A DNA stretch of 64,000 nucleotides from Agrobacterium sp. a22-2 (GCF_012276985.1 NZ_JAAXMM010000013.1:62001-126000); one strand, 5' to 3'. Shown: positions 28,194 through 37,829, numbered from the stretch's first letter. The notes: a model not told the origin generated them from the sequence alone. Translations and numbers: made by a program.

Positions 28194-28940
28194 ATGATCC
28201 CAAAAACTCTCCTGCTCACAGCCAGCCTGCTGTTGTCCTTTAGCCCCGCCACCTTTGCCGCTGAGCGCTATCAGTCCCGCCCACCGGTCATCGTCAGCCC
28301 GGATCTGACCGCCCCCTGGGTCATGCAGCTCGGCGGCAGTGCGACACGGCCGGTGGTCTATGCCAATCCGCAGCCTGCCCCGCGCGTCTACCAGCGCCAG
28401 GTGATCCGCCGCGGCCAGACCAACCGCCCGCTGGTACAGCAGGTGGTGACGGTGCGGCCGAACGCGCCGGTCAAATCGCAGATCGAGCCGATGTACCTGC
28501 CGCAGATGGTGTCCTACGAGACAAAGCACAAACCCGGCACGATCGTCATCGACACCAACAATCGCTTCCTCTACCTCGTCATGGAGGGCGGCCAGGCGCG
28601 GCGCTATGGCGTGGGCGTCGGCAAGCCCGGCTTCGAATGGGCCGGTGCCCATAAGATCACCCGCAAGGCCGAGTGGCCGAACTGGACGCCGCCCCAGGAA
28701 ATGATCACCCGCGAGGCGGCCAAGGGCCATTACCTGCCGACCCATATGGCGGGCGGGCCGGAAAATCCGCTCGGGGCGCGGGCCATGTATCTCGGCTCGA
28801 CGCTGTACCGAATCCACGGAACCAATGCGCCCTGGACGATCGGCAGCGGCGTTTCGTCCGGCTGCATCCGCATGCGCAACGAGGATGTGGTCGATCTTTA
28901 CGAGCGGGTCAACGTCGGAACCACGGTGATTGTGATCTAA
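28194..28940 (+). CDS. L,D-transpeptidase (YkuD domain), first of a tandem pair
   Basis: The 248-residue protein has a signal peptide (residues 1-22, TFAAE cleavage region), a proline-rich linker of about 90 residues and a C-terminal YkuD domain. The catalytic motif reads HGTNAPWTIG followed by SSGCIRM, with Cys as nucleophile and the first His as base. Such enzymes make 3-3 cross-links in peptidoglycan or attach outer-membrane proteins to it, in the periplasm. Rhizobiales depend heavily on L,D-transpeptidases for polar growth. A second YkuD gene follows after 138 bp. Confidence 0.93.
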   Translation: MIPKTLLLTASLLLSFSPATFAAERYQSRPPVIVSPDLTAPWVMQLGGSATRPVVYANPQPAPRVYQRQVIRRGQTNRPLVQQVVTVRPNAPVKSQIEPMYLPQMVSYETKHKPGTIVIDTNNRFLYLVMEGGQARRYGVGVGKPGFEWAGAHKITRKAEWPNWTPPQEMITREAAKGHYLPTHMAGGPENPLGARAMYLGSTLYRIHGTNAPWTIGSGVSSGCIRMRNEDVVDLYERVNVGTTVIVI

Positions 28941-29078
28941 ATCACAGATCGAGAGCCCTTTTGCATGGCTTTTCTTGGCAGAAGGCTCAAATCTGCTTTA
29001 CCTGGTCGTTTCACCAGTTGAAACGGCCGTAAACTTCGATACCCTCCCGCCGGGACGTGATTTGAGAGGGACCATCGA

Positions 29079-29768
29079 ATGTCGAGACATCGGATTGCAA
29101 TGGCGGCCTGCGCCATTGCGGCTATGAGCCTGCTGGCGCCGCTTCCGGCCGCAGCATTCAGCGGCGCTGCGGCGCCCAATGCGCCAAACAACGCCATTCT
29201 CGTGGCGCAACAGCCCAAGCAGCCAGCGGAAAAGTTCAAGCGCCGTGTGGTGCGCCTGAAGACCAACGAGGCGCCGGGCACCATCATCATCGATACCAAC
29301 AACAAGTTTCTCTATTATGTCGAAGGCAATAACCGCGCGACGCGCTATGGCGTCGGCGTCGGTCGCGACGGCTTCGGCTGGTCGGGCGTGGTGAAGATCG
29401 GCCGCAAACAGGAATGGCCGGAATGGCGCCCGCCGGCGGAAATGCGCCGCCGAGAAGCTGCCAAGGGCCATATCCTTCCCGTCGTGCAGGAAGGCGGCAT
29501 CGACAATCCGCTCGGCGCGCGCGCCATGTATCTCTACAAGGGCGGCCGCGACACGATCTTCCGCATCCATGGCACCAACCAGCCCTGGACGATCGGCCTC
29601 AACATGTCGTCGGGCTGCATCCGCATGATGAACAAGGATGTCGAGCATCTCTACGAGCGGGCCGGCGTCGGTACCAAGGTGATCGTCGTCGGTCCGGGCA
29701 ACCGCCAGGGCGAAGTGAGCTTCGACGACAAGGGCATCGATATCCTGCGCACCATCTTCGGCGGCTGA
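29079..29768 (+). CDS. L,D-transpeptidase (YkuD domain), second of a tandem pair
   Basis: The 229-residue protein has a signal peptide (up to about AAAFSG) and a shorter linker than its neighbour. The YkuD domain carries HGTNQPWTIG and SSGCIRM, with all catalytic residues present. Shared blocks with the upstream gene (TIIIDTNNKFLYYV versus TIVIDTNNRFLYLV; RYGVGVG; REAAKGH) show that the two are paralogues, probably from an old tandem duplication. A C-terminal extension of about 20 residues after the YkuD domain (VGPGNRQGEVSFDDKG) is absent from the first. A strong terminator follows. Confidence 0.93.
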   Translation: MSRHRIAMAACAIAAMSLLAPLPAAAFSGAAAPNAPNNAILVAQQPKQPAEKFKRRVVRLKTNEAPGTIIIDTNNKFLYYVEGNNRATRYGVGVGRDGFGWSGVVKIGRKQEWPEWRPPAEMRRREAAKGHILPVVQEGGIDNPLGARAMYLYKGGRDTIFRIHGTNQPWTIGLNMSSGCIRMMNKDVEHLYERAGVGTKVIVVGPGNRQGEVSFDDKGIDILRTIFGG

Positions 29769-29837
29769 CCGCCCGTTTTCGTCCGGACGGACGGAGGGCA
29801 ACCCATCGGGTCGAGTGTGCTCGAAACTGACATGACG

Positions 29838-29867
29838 AAAGGCGCGCGGGTTATCCGCGCGCCTTTT
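29838..29867 (+). terminator. Rho-independent terminator after the second L,D-transpeptidase gene
   Basis: AAAGGCGCGCGG (29838-29849) pairs perfectly with CCGCGCGCCTTT (29855-29866) around GTTAT and runs into TTTT. It lies 69 bases after the stop codon. Confidence 0.92.
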
Positions 29868-29962
29868 CGCTTTCAGGTCTTTGTCAGGTTCATTGTCAAC
29901 ATAATGCAATATAAGCCTGTTACGGCAAATATTGATCGCACTCGATGAACCGGATGCCTTGT

Positions 29963-30640
29963 ATGTCGAAAAAGCTTTCCCTCCTGTCCGGGTCGATTGG
30001 CGCTGCGGCGATCGTTTTCCTGCCAGCAGCCGCCGCCCACGCCGAAATGGCGATTTCCATCTATGGCGGCGCGCAGACGGCGCCCCATAGTGACGTGACG
30101 GTGAGCGGTCCGACGGCACCGACATCGTTTAATGCCGGCTGGGAAGGCAAGTCGTTTTCCGCACCGCCCTATTACGGCGCCCGCGCCACCTGGTGGCTGG
30201 ACAATCTCAACCGGCCCAACCTCGGCGTGTCGCTCGATTTCACCCATGCCAAGGTCTATGCCGACGACGAAACCCTGGCAGAGGCCGGCTGGGATCATTT
30301 CGAATTTTCCGACGGCATCAATCTGCTGACACTGAACGCGCTCTACCGCATGCCAATGGAAAATTCGAAATTCGTGCCTTATGTCGGGGCCGGCGTCGGC
30401 ATCAACATTCCCCATGTCGAAGTGATCCGGCCGAGCGGGCGGACCTGGGATTACCAGGTCGGCGGCATGACGCTGCAGGCCCAGGCCGGCGTCTCCTACC
30501 AGATGACCGAGCGCTGGTCGGTGTTTGCCGAATACAAGGGCAACTATTCCTTCGTGGATGTCGATATCGACAGCGGCGACCGGCTGGAGACCGATATCAT
30601 CACCAATGCCGTCAATCTCGGCGTCAGCTACCACTGGTAG
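29963..30640 (+). CDS. Outer-membrane beta-barrel protein
   Basis: The 225-residue product (start MSKKLSLLSG; an upstream ATG adds six residues) has a signal peptide ending near AAAHA. The mature part alternates polar and hydrophobic residues in short strands, with the periodic aromatic ends of an eight-stranded OmpA/OmpW-like barrel (FVPYVGAGVGINIP, WSVFAEYKGNYSF) and a C-terminal aromatic residue (VSYHW) suited to Bam-dependent assembly. Its specific role is unknown; a porin is unlikely at this size. Confidence 0.85.
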   Translation: MSKKLSLLSGSIGAAAIVFLPAAAAHAEMAISIYGGAQTAPHSDVTVSGPTAPTSFNAGWEGKSFSAPPYYGARATWWLDNLNRPNLGVSLDFTHAKVYADDETLAEAGWDHFEFSDGINLLTLNALYRMPMENSKFVPYVGAGVGINIPHVEVIRPSGRTWDYQVGGMTLQAQAGVSYQMTERWSVFAEYKGNYSFVDVDIDSGDRLETDIITNAVNLGVSYHW

Positions 30641-30652
30641 CCGTGCACTCTT

Positions 30653-30707
30653 ATACCAAGTGTCGATGACAGGAACCTATAAGTTTTTTATCATCGACAC
30701 TTGGTAT
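30653..30707. repeat. Perfect 17-bp inverted repeat between convergent genes
   Basis: ATACCAAGTGTCGATGA (30653-30669) is exactly complementary to 30691-30707, with a 21-base loop that contains a T-run. It begins 13 bases after the beta-barrel stop and touches the stop codon of the convergent secreted-protein gene. It could end transcription in both directions, but its AT-balanced composition is unusual for a terminator stem here. Confidence 0.8.
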
Positions 30708-31168
30708 TACCGTAGCGAACAGAGCAGCTTGCCGTTGCGGGTGACCGGTGGTGGCGGGCTTCTCGTCGAGCTGGCAGCCTGCATGACGGCGGTGTAATTT
30801 CCCTCGAAACGACCGGAGCCACGTTTGGTGCGTTTGGTCTCGATCATCAGATCAAGCGATGCGGCCGCATTGTCCGGGCCGGTCTTGAAATAGGCCCGCA
30901 ACCGCATCTCTTCGCCATCCATCCAGTGCTGCGACAGCATGGCCGAGGTCAGCCGGGCTTCCACGACCGGGGTTGGGCCCTTGTCCTGATTGAAGGCGAC
31001 AATGCCGCGAAAATGGTTGAGTTCCTGGCCGTCCGTGTTGAGGAACCCGCTTTCGACCGACAGCTTCACCGCGCCGTCATCGACAGCGCAGTAGAAACGG
31101 TCTGCCGCGCTCGCCTGACTGCCGGATGCGGCGATCATCAGACACAGTAACCAGAACTTCGTCCGCAT
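30707..31168 (-). CDS. Secreted protein of unknown function
   Basis: The 153-residue product has a signal peptide (KFWLLCLMIAASGSQASA). The mature part begins DRFYCAVDDGAVKLSVESGF, has a few predicted strands and ends in a proline-rich stretch (STRSPPPPVTRNGKLLC). Two Cys in the mature part (near the start and the end) could form one disulfide closing the domain. I do not recognise a family. It lies 55 bp downstream of glcF on the same strand and might be read through from the glycolate operon. Confidence 0.7.
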   Translation of the reverse strand: MRTKFWLLCLMIAASGSQASAADRFYCAVDDGAVKLSVESGFLNTDGQELNHFRGIVAFNQDKGPTPVVEARLTSAMLSQHWMDGEEMRLRAYFKTGPDNAAASLDLMIETKRTKRGSGRFEGNYTAVMQAASSTRSPPPPVTRNGKLLCSLR

Positions 31169-31223
31169 GGTCTGCCTCCCATAGGGATTATGTCACCTTG
31201 CGCTTATTGATAGACCCGGAAGA

Positions 31224-32531
31224 TTAGGACTTGTTTAATTTTGCCGGCCTCTCGCCGCCATAGGCCCAGTCGAGCAATTCGACTGTGTGGACGATCGGAA
31301 TGGCGGTGCCAGAGCCGATCTGCGTCATGCAGCCGATATTGCCGGTGGCGATCAGGTCAGGGCGCGTCGCCTCGAGGTGCTTGACCTTGCGGGCCTTCAG
31401 CCGCGCCGAGATCTCCGGCTGCATGATATTGTAGGTGCCGGCCGAGCCGCAGCACAGATGCCCTTCCGCGGGGTCCTTGACGGTGAAGCCCGCCGCTTTG
31501 AGCAGGAGCTTTGGCAGCGTGGTAATCTTCTGGCCATGCTGCATGGAACAGGCCGAATGATAGGTAACGGTCATGCCGCGGCTTGGTTGGGCTGGCAGGT
31601 CCAGCGTCGAGAGATATTCCGTCACGTCCTTGGCCAGCCCCGAAATGCGCGCCGCCTTGTCGGCATAGGCCGGATCGAGGCGCAGCATGTAGCCGTAATC
31701 CTTGATCGTCGTGCCGCAGCCGGACGCCGTGATGATGATCGCATCGAGCCCGCCGGCCTCGACCTCGCGGGTCCAGACATCGACATTGTTGCGGGCGGCG
31801 GTGAGCGCCTGCTCCTCGCGGCCCATGTGATGGACCAGTGCCCCGCAACAGCCCTCTCCCTTAGGCACCACGACCTCGACTCCAAGCCGGGTGAGCAGGC
31901 GCACCGTGGCGGCATTGATGCCGGGATCAAGCACCGGCTGCGCGCAGCCCGACAGGATGGCGACGCGGCCACGTTTTTGGGCCTGTTGGCTCTCGAAGGT
32001 GCCGGGCCGGTCGTAGCGTGAAGGCGCCGGCGTGGTCGAAGGCGCCAGATCGAACATGGCGCCGAAAGATTTGAGTGCGGGGACGCGTTTGATCAGTCCA
32101 GAGAACGGACGCCCAAGCCGTGCGAGGCTAAGGGCGAAGCGGAAGCGGCTCGGATAGGGCAGAACCATGGCCAGAACGGCGCGCGTCAGCCTGTTCATGA
32201 CCGGGCGCCGATAGGTCTTTTCGATATGCACGCGGGCATGATCGACCAGATGCATGTAATCGACGCCGGAGGGACAGGTGGTCGCACAGGCAAGGCAGGA
32301 GAGACAGCGGTCGATATGCTTGACCACCTGCGCATCGGCCGGCCGGTCGTTTTCCAGCATGTCCTTGATCAGGTAGATGCGGCCGCGCGGACTGTCGAGC
32401 TCATCGCCCAGCGTCACATAGGTCGGACAGGTGGCGGTGCAGAAGCCGCAATGCACGCATTTGCGCAAGATCGCCTCGGAGGCTGCGACATGCGGATCGG
32501 CAAGCTGCTCGGCGGTGAAATTGGTTTGCAT
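31224..32531 (-). CDS. glcF: Glycolate oxidase iron-sulfur subunit
   Basis: The 435-residue protein carries two [4Fe-4S] clusters at the N-terminus: CVHCGFCTATCP (residues about 21-32) and CLSCLACATTCP (about 73-84). Two CCG cysteine-rich domains follow (GCCGALVHH and LCCGSAGTYN), as in heterodisulfide-reductase-related subunits. It passes electrons from glycolate oxidation to the respiratory chain at the inner membrane. It is the last gene of glcD-glcE-glcF, 54 bp after glcE. Confidence 0.94.
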   Translation of the reverse strand: MQTNFTAEQLADPHVAASEAILRKCVHCGFCTATCPTYVTLGDELDSPRGRIYLIKDMLENDRPADAQVVKHIDRCLSCLACATTCPSGVDYMHLVDHARVHIEKTYRRPVMNRLTRAVLAMVLPYPSRFRFALSLARLGRPFSGLIKRVPALKSFGAMFDLAPSTTPAPSRYDRPGTFESQQAQKRGRVAILSGCAQPVLDPGINAATVRLLTRLGVEVVVPKGEGCCGALVHHMGREEQALTAARNNVDVWTREVEAGGLDAIIITASGCGTTIKDYGYMLRLDPAYADKAARISGLAKDVTEYLSTLDLPAQPSRGMTVTYHSACSMQHGQKITTLPKLLLKAAGFTVKDPAEGHLCCGSAGTYNIMQPEISARLKARKVKHLEATRPDLIATGNIGCMTQIGSGTAIPIVHTVELLDWAYGGERPAKLNKS

Positions 32532-32585
32532 TAAACGCGTCTCCGTACCGCCCTGTTGCGTGCGAGGTTTACCAGCATGCCGCCC

Positions 32586-33788
32586 TCACCCCATCTTGCC
32601 CGGATTGAAAATGCCGCGCGGGTCGAGCTTGGCCTTGACCCGTTGCGACAGCAAGGCGACGGCGGGGGCGAGCGGCTCGAAGGCGGCAACGGCTGAGCGC
32701 GCGGCATCGGAAGCGCGCACCAGCACGGCATGGCCGCCGCCGAGCGCCTTGATATAGCGCCGCAGGATCTCGGCCTCGGGATCGGCCTCCATGCGCATCC
32801 AGACCAGGCCGCCCTGCCAATCGTAGAAGGCATCGATGCCGGCCTCAAGCCGCAGGGCTGCCACCAGCTGATGGCCTTGCGAGGGGGCGACAGACACCCG
32901 CCAGAGCGGCCGCGGCGTGCCGTCGGCATAGGGTTTCACGTCGCGGATCTCGCGCCAGAGAAGGCCGGTCTGTTCCGCGTCCAGATGGGTGACCGGCCCG
33001 AAACGGCTCATGGCGGCGATCAGTTTCTCGACGCGAACCGATACGGAGGCCGGCAGGCCTTCCAGCCGCAGCACGGTGGCCGGGCCATCGGCCAGGGCGC
33101 CGTGCAGGAAGCGGCCGCGCACGCTTTCCGGCAGATGGGCGGCCCCGGAGACCTCGACCGGCAGGGCCATGGCGGCGGCCATGGCGGCCGTTGCTTCGGC
33201 ATCGTCGAGACCGGAGAGCACGATGGTGGCTGACGTCTTCGGCTGCGGCCAGACCTTGAACGTCACCTCGGTCAGGAAACCGAGCGTGCCGAAGGAGCCG
33301 GCCATCAGCTTGACCAGATCGAGGCCGGTGACATTCTTCATCACACGGCCGCCGGCCTTGACGACCTCGCCATGGCCATTGACGAAGCGCACGCCGAGCA
33401 GGTGATCGCGGGCAGCCCCTGCCGTCAGCCGGCGCGGGCCGGAGGCATTGCTGGCAAAGACGCCGCCGATGGTCGGCTCGCCCGACGTGCCCATGACGCC
33501 GCGATGATCGGCCGGCTCGAAGGCCATCATCTGGCCATTGGCATCGAGCGCTGCCTGGATCTCGGAGACATGGGTGCCGGCCTTGGCGGTCAGCACCATT
33601 TCGGCCGGGTTGTAGGCGACGATGCCGGAGAGCGACGTGGACCGCAGGCTCGACGTGGCGGCCACGGCATTGCCGAAGCCGATGCGCGTGCGGCCGCCGG
33701 CAATCGACAGGGCGACGCCCCGTTCGGCACAATCGCGGATGATGCCGGCCGCATCGTTTTCGGAAAAGGGCGTGAAGAAATCACTCAT
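32586..33788 (-). CDS. glcE: Glycolate oxidase FAD-binding subunit GlcE
   Basis: The 400-residue protein is the second FAD-domain subunit of glycolate oxidase. It shows the PCMH FAD-binding fold (ALSIAGGRTRIGFGNA near residue 31, GVFASNASGPRRL near 128) and a C-terminal capped domain ending DPRGIFNPGKM, a typical end for this family. Together with GlcD and GlcF it oxidises glycolate to glyoxylate. Its start overlaps the glcD stop by four bases, indicating coupled translation. Confidence 0.94.
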   Translation of the reverse strand: MSDFFTPFSENDAAGIIRDCAERGVALSIAGGRTRIGFGNAVAATSSLRSTSLSGIVAYNPAEMVLTAKAGTHVSEIQAALDANGQMMAFEPADHRGVMGTSGEPTIGGVFASNASGPRRLTAGAARDHLLGVRFVNGHGEVVKAGGRVMKNVTGLDLVKLMAGSFGTLGFLTEVTFKVWPQPKTSATIVLSGLDDAEATAAMAAAMALPVEVSGAAHLPESVRGRFLHGALADGPATVLRLEGLPASVSVRVEKLIAAMSRFGPVTHLDAEQTGLLWREIRDVKPYADGTPRPLWRVSVAPSQGHQLVAALRLEAGIDAFYDWQGGLVWMRMEADPEAEILRRYIKALGGGHAVLVRASDAARSAVAAFEPLAPAVALLSQRVKAKLDPRGIFNPGKMG

Positions 33789-35236
33789 GCGGCACTCCCG
33801 AGCGGACTTCTGCCCTCCAGCGGAAAGACTTTTGACGGGTTCAGCGTCCAGTTGGGATCGAAGGCGGCGCGTATGGCCATCTGCTGGTCCAGGTCGACCT
33901 GCGCATACTGGTGCAGCATCAGGTCGCGCTTCTCGATGCCGACGCCGTGTTCGCCGGTCAGGCAGCCGCCAGCGTCGACGCAGAGTTTCAGGATCTCGTT
34001 GCCGGCCGCTTCGGCGCGGGCGGCATCCTCGGGGTCGTTGATATTGTAGAGGATCAGCGGATGCATGTTGCCATCGCCAGCGTGGAAGACATTGGCGACG
34101 CGCAGGCCGTAGCGATCGGTGATTTCCGAGGTCTTTTTCAGCACATAGGCGAGCTGGCTCAGCGGCACGGTGCCGTCCATGCAGATATAGTCGGCAATGC
34201 GGCCGGTGGCGCCGAAGGCCGATTTGCGGCCCTTCCAGATCAGCGCCGATTCCAGCGCCGACTGGCTTTCGCGCACCGTCTTCACATCATGCCTGCGGGC
34301 GATATCGCAGATGCTGGCAAGCATGGCCTCCATCTCTGCCTCCGAGCCCTCGACCTCGACGATCAGCAGCGCCTCGACATCGAGCGGATAGCCGGCATGG
34401 GCAAAGGCCTCGCAGATCTCGATGGCCGGCTTGTCCATGAATTCAATCGCCACCGGCACGATGCCGGCGCCGATGACATCGGCCACGCAGGAGCCGGCCG
34501 CCTCGGCGCTGTCGAAGCCGAACAGGACGGGACGTGCCCCTTCCGGCTTGGCGATCAGCCGGACGGTCGCTTCCGTCACCACGCCGAGCTGACCTTCCGA
34601 GCCGCAGACGAGGCCCAGCAGGTCATAGCCCTCGGCATCCAGCGCCTTGCCGCCGAGATCGATGATCGTGCCATCGACCAGCACCAGCTTGACGCCCAGA
34701 AGGTTGTTGGTGGTGACGCCGTATTTCAGACAGTGGGCGCCGCCGGAATTCATGCCGATATTGCCGCCGATGGTGCAGGCCAGCTGCGAACTCGGATCGG
34801 GCGCATAGAAAAACCCGTCGGCGCTGACGGCTTCGGAAATGTTGAGATTGGTGACACCGGCCTGCACGGTGGCGGTGCGGTTGGCATAGTCGACATCGAG
34901 AATCCTCGACATGGCCGAGAGGCCGAGAACGACGGCATCTTCCTGCGGAATGGCGCCGCCCGACAGCGATGTGCCGGCACCGCGCGGCACGACGGGAATG
35001 CCGTATTTGTGGCAATATTTGAGGATGGCCGCGACCTGCGCCGTGGTCTCGGGAAGGGCGACCGCCAGGGGACGACGGCGATAGGCGATGAAACCGTCGG
35101 TCTCGAAAGGCACCAGCTCGACCGGTTCGTGAATCAGGCGATTGGGCGGCACAAGCTCCTTCAGATCGTCCACGATCTCCCGGCGGCGCGCCATGATGGC
35201 CGCATCAGGCACCAGAAACTGGATGGCTTCCGACAT
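33785..35236 (-). CDS. glcD: Glycolate oxidase catalytic subunit GlcD
   Basis: The 483-residue FAD-linked oxidase has the PP-loop VVPRGAGTSLSGGAIPQED (residues about 80-98), GMNSGGAHCLKYG, and the C-terminal GDGNMHPLILYN and GEHGVGIEKRDLM metal/substrate motifs of the D-2-hydroxyacid dehydrogenase family. It oxidises glycolate, formed for example from phosphoglycolate, and may accept D-lactate. It is first in the glcDEF operon and divergent from a LysR regulator that probably controls it. Confidence 0.94.
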   Translation of the reverse strand: MSEAIQFLVPDAAIMARRREIVDDLKELVPPNRLIHEPVELVPFETDGFIAYRRRPLAVALPETTAQVAAILKYCHKYGIPVVPRGAGTSLSGGAIPQEDAVVLGLSAMSRILDVDYANRTATVQAGVTNLNISEAVSADGFFYAPDPSSQLACTIGGNIGMNSGGAHCLKYGVTTNNLLGVKLVLVDGTIIDLGGKALDAEGYDLLGLVCGSEGQLGVVTEATVRLIAKPEGARPVLFGFDSAEAAGSCVADVIGAGIVPVAIEFMDKPAIEICEAFAHAGYPLDVEALLIVEVEGSEAEMEAMLASICDIARRHDVKTVRESQSALESALIWKGRKSAFGATGRIADYICMDGTVPLSQLAYVLKKTSEITDRYGLRVANVFHAGDGNMHPLILYNINDPEDAARAEAAGNEILKLCVDAGGCLTGEHGVGIEKRDLMLHQYAQVDLDQQMAIRAAFDPNWTLNPSKVFPLEGRSPLGSAA

Positions 35237-35388
35237 GCATGTCTCCCCTCACCGCATGGAACCCGCATACACTCCCGCCGCATGCGCTTCAACTGGTATT
35301 GTTTCTTTACCACTTTGACGAAAGTCATGCAAATGTTATGGACTTATGACGATTTCGGAAAGAATGCATGTATGGAGGCCCGGCCGGC

Positions 35389-36285
35389 ATGACCAATCTC
35401 GGCGATCTCGAAGTGTTTGTCCGGGTGATCGCGGCGGGCAGCATGTCGACCGCGGCGCGGGCGCTCGGGCTGTCGCCGGCGGTCGTCTCGAAGCGCATCA
35501 AGCGGCTGGAAGACCGGCTCGGCACGCGGCTTCTGCAGCGCACGACGCGGCAATTGTCGCTGACCGAGGCCGGCCAGGGTTTTTACGACCGGGTGGTGGC
35601 GGTTCTCTCCGGCCTGGAAGAGGCCGAATCCTATGCTTCCGGACGCTCCTCCGATGTCACCGGCACCCTGAAGATCTCCGCGCCGACCTCGTTCGGGCGA
35701 TTGCACATCGCCCCGCATCTGAAGGGCTTCATGTCCGCCCATCCGGACCTTACCCTGCATCTGGTGCTGTCGGACGAATTCACCGATATCGTCGGCGGCG
35801 GCTTCGATCTGGCGATCCGCATTGCGGAATTGACCGATTCGACACTGGTAGCCCGGCGGCTGGCGCCGGTGCGCCGCATTCTGTGCGCCTCCCCCGACTA
35901 TATCGCGGCCCATGGCATGCCGGAGAGTCTCGACGACCTGAAGCGGCATGTCTGCCTGCCGGCCCACAATTACGATGCCTGGCGGCTGGAAGGGCCGCAG
36001 GGCAGTCTTGTGCTGAAGCCGGAAGGGGCGCTGATCACCAATTCCAGCGAGGTAATCCGCGAGGCGGTGATCGCCGGACTGGGGATCGCGCTGCGCTCCA
36101 CATGGGATATCGGCCCCGAGTTGAACAGCGGCCGGCTGGTGCAGGTGCTGCCGGGCTATGAGGGATCGCGCAATGTGGCGCTCTCGGCGGTCTATCCGAG
36201 CCGGCAGTTCCTGCCCGCCAAGGTGCGGCTGTTCATCGATTATCTTTCCGGACTCTACGGCCCGGTGCCCTATTGGGAGGGGTGA
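35389..36285 (+). CDS. LysR-type regulator divergent from glcDEF
   Basis: The 298-residue protein (start MTNLGDLEVF, supported by GGAGG upstream; an ATG 21 bases earlier is possible) has the N-terminal winged helix (MSTAARALGLSPAVVSKRIKRLE) and effector domain (DLTLHLVLSDEFTDIVGGGFDLAIRI, split by normal loops) of the LysR family, closest in style to the AaeR/PtxR-like group. It is divergent from glcD with a 150-bp shared region containing TGAC-GAAA-GTCA near 35315. Control of glycolate oxidation is inferred from position. Its ligand may be glycolate or glyoxylate. Confidence 0.88.
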   Translation: MTNLGDLEVFVRVIAAGSMSTAARALGLSPAVVSKRIKRLEDRLGTRLLQRTTRQLSLTEAGQGFYDRVVAVLSGLEEAESYASGRSSDVTGTLKISAPTSFGRLHIAPHLKGFMSAHPDLTLHLVLSDEFTDIVGGGFDLAIRIAELTDSTLVARRLAPVRRILCASPDYIAAHGMPESLDDLKRHVCLPAHNYDAWRLEGPQGSLVLKPEGALITNSSEVIREAVIAGLGIALRSTWDIGPELNSGRLVQVLPGYEGSRNVALSAVYPSRQFLPAKVRLFIDYLSGLYGPVPYWEG

Positions 36286-36288
36286 CGG

Positions 36289-37701
36289 TCACCCCCGCAG
36301 CCCGCCTGGAACCGCACTCCAGAAGCTGTATTTCTTCGGATGGATGCGGCGCAGGTCGTCCATGAAATCGTCGTGGTGTTTCAACCGGGCATCCTCCGGC
36401 AGATGCGGAAGCAGGTGCTCAAGCTCCGTCAGGTACAGAGCCGCGGAGGGATAGGCGACGCCGATGCCGCGGCGCAGGATATCGTTGATCAGCACACGAT
36501 AAAGAACCGTGGCGGCCAGCGGCTGCTGTTCGGACAGAGCATCGGCGGCGGGCGCCAGATCCTCGTAATAGCGGCCTTCCCAGCTGGATTCATGGCGCAG
36601 CACCAGCGCCGCGGCGCGGTCGAACTTGGGCCAGGAGATGAAGAAATCCAGCGCCGCATAAATGTCGCTGGCATCGTCGACCAGCGCGAAGGCCCGGTCC
36701 ATCTCGTCGAATTCGGCGAAATCGTCGAGCTTCGACAGATAGAGCCGGAGCACGGCGGGATCGTAGGTCTCGGCGAATTCGCGCCAGCGCAGGGCCTGGG
36801 CATCCTCGCGCCGTTTCAGGCGCTCGAGGATTTCGGCCTCCAGCAGGCGACGCTCGCGGGCGCCATATTCCGGGCCGACGGACATGATCTCGCCATTGAC
36901 GGGGAGAAGCCGCATGCCGCTTGGCCGCATGCGCACCCATTCCAGCGCGTCCTCATGGCGGCCGGCGGCATGAAGCAGCGTGGCAACGGCCAGGGTATCG
37001 CGGCGGTTTTCCGGCTTGTCACTCTCAAGTTTCAGGAAGGCATCCATGTCGTTTTGATGCAGCGCCAGGGCCTGGAGCAGATCCAGCGCCCGCAGCTTCA
37101 GCGGCTCGGTGGGCAGGACGCCGGTCAAAACCGCTTTCCAGGCATCGGCGGCCGGCCTTGCCAGGACACCCGTCAAGGCGCGCAGGAAGCCGGTCTGCTC
37201 GGCGTAGCGATCCCGCTGGCGCAGCATTTCGATCTGCGGCACCAGCAGTACCTGATCCTGCTGCGGCACGGCGGCGATCAACTCGATTGCTGCCGCCTCG
37301 GCGTCGTCAAAGACCTTCCATAGGCGGGAACTGTCGGCGACCAGCCGGGCCGACAGCGAAAAGCGCAGCGCCAGGAACCGCAGGATGCGATCGGCAGCGC
37401 CTGCCGGATCGGCGGCGCCGAGTTCCGAGAGGATGTTGCGGGCAAGGCCGGCATATTCGGCAGCAAGATCCTTGGCGCGGGCGCTGTTGATGCGTGTCGT
37501 GGCACGATCCGAGCTGTCCAGGCGCTTGTCGATCAGCCGGCCCATTTCTTGCGGCCCGACCTCTCCGGCCAAAGCCGTCTGCAGGCGGGCCTTCAGAGCC
37601 TTGTTGGCCGTGGCCTCATCGAGCAGGATATCGACCAGTTTGTCGAGGCCGAGGCTGCTCAAACCTTTCTTGTCGAGCTTTGCACGTGTCTGCCGGACCA
37701 T
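36289..37701 (-). CDS. DUF6880-family protein
   Basis: The 470-residue soluble protein is almost wholly alpha-helical by composition. The N-terminus (LSSLGLDKLVDILLDEATANKAL is split by turns) and the C-terminal RIHPKKYSFWSAV tail match the DUF6880 family that I associate with alphaproteobacteria. No enzymatic motif is visible; the repeated helix pairs (VATLLHAAGRHEDALEW, ALVLRHESSWEG) suggest a TPR-like scaffold. It ends three bases from the convergent LysR stop, so the two 3' ends almost touch. Confidence 0.78.
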   Translation of the reverse strand: MVRQTRAKLDKKGLSSLGLDKLVDILLDEATANKALKARLQTALAGEVGPQEMGRLIDKRLDSSDRATTRINSARAKDLAAEYAGLARNILSELGAADPAGAADRILRFLALRFSLSARLVADSSRLWKVFDDAEAAAIELIAAVPQQDQVLLVPQIEMLRQRDRYAEQTGFLRALTGVLARPAADAWKAVLTGVLPTEPLKLRALDLLQALALHQNDMDAFLKLESDKPENRRDTLAVATLLHAAGRHEDALEWVRMRPSGMRLLPVNGEIMSVGPEYGARERRLLEAEILERLKRREDAQALRWREFAETYDPAVLRLYLSKLDDFAEFDEMDRAFALVDDASDIYAALDFFISWPKFDRAAALVLRHESSWEGRYYEDLAPAADALSEQQPLAATVLYRVLINDILRRGIGVAYPSAALYLTELEHLLPHLPEDARLKHHDDFMDDLRRIHPKKYSFWSAVPGGLRG

Positions 37702-37829
37702 CTGCTTTCGTCACGCCGTTGTTTGATATGCGCAATCTTATCGGCTGGATGCGCAAGCGGGGCAAGGGCTTCAAGCTCAGATTGCGATCGGACTGTTCTT
37801 GTCTTACACTACCGTTCAGGAGGTTGACG

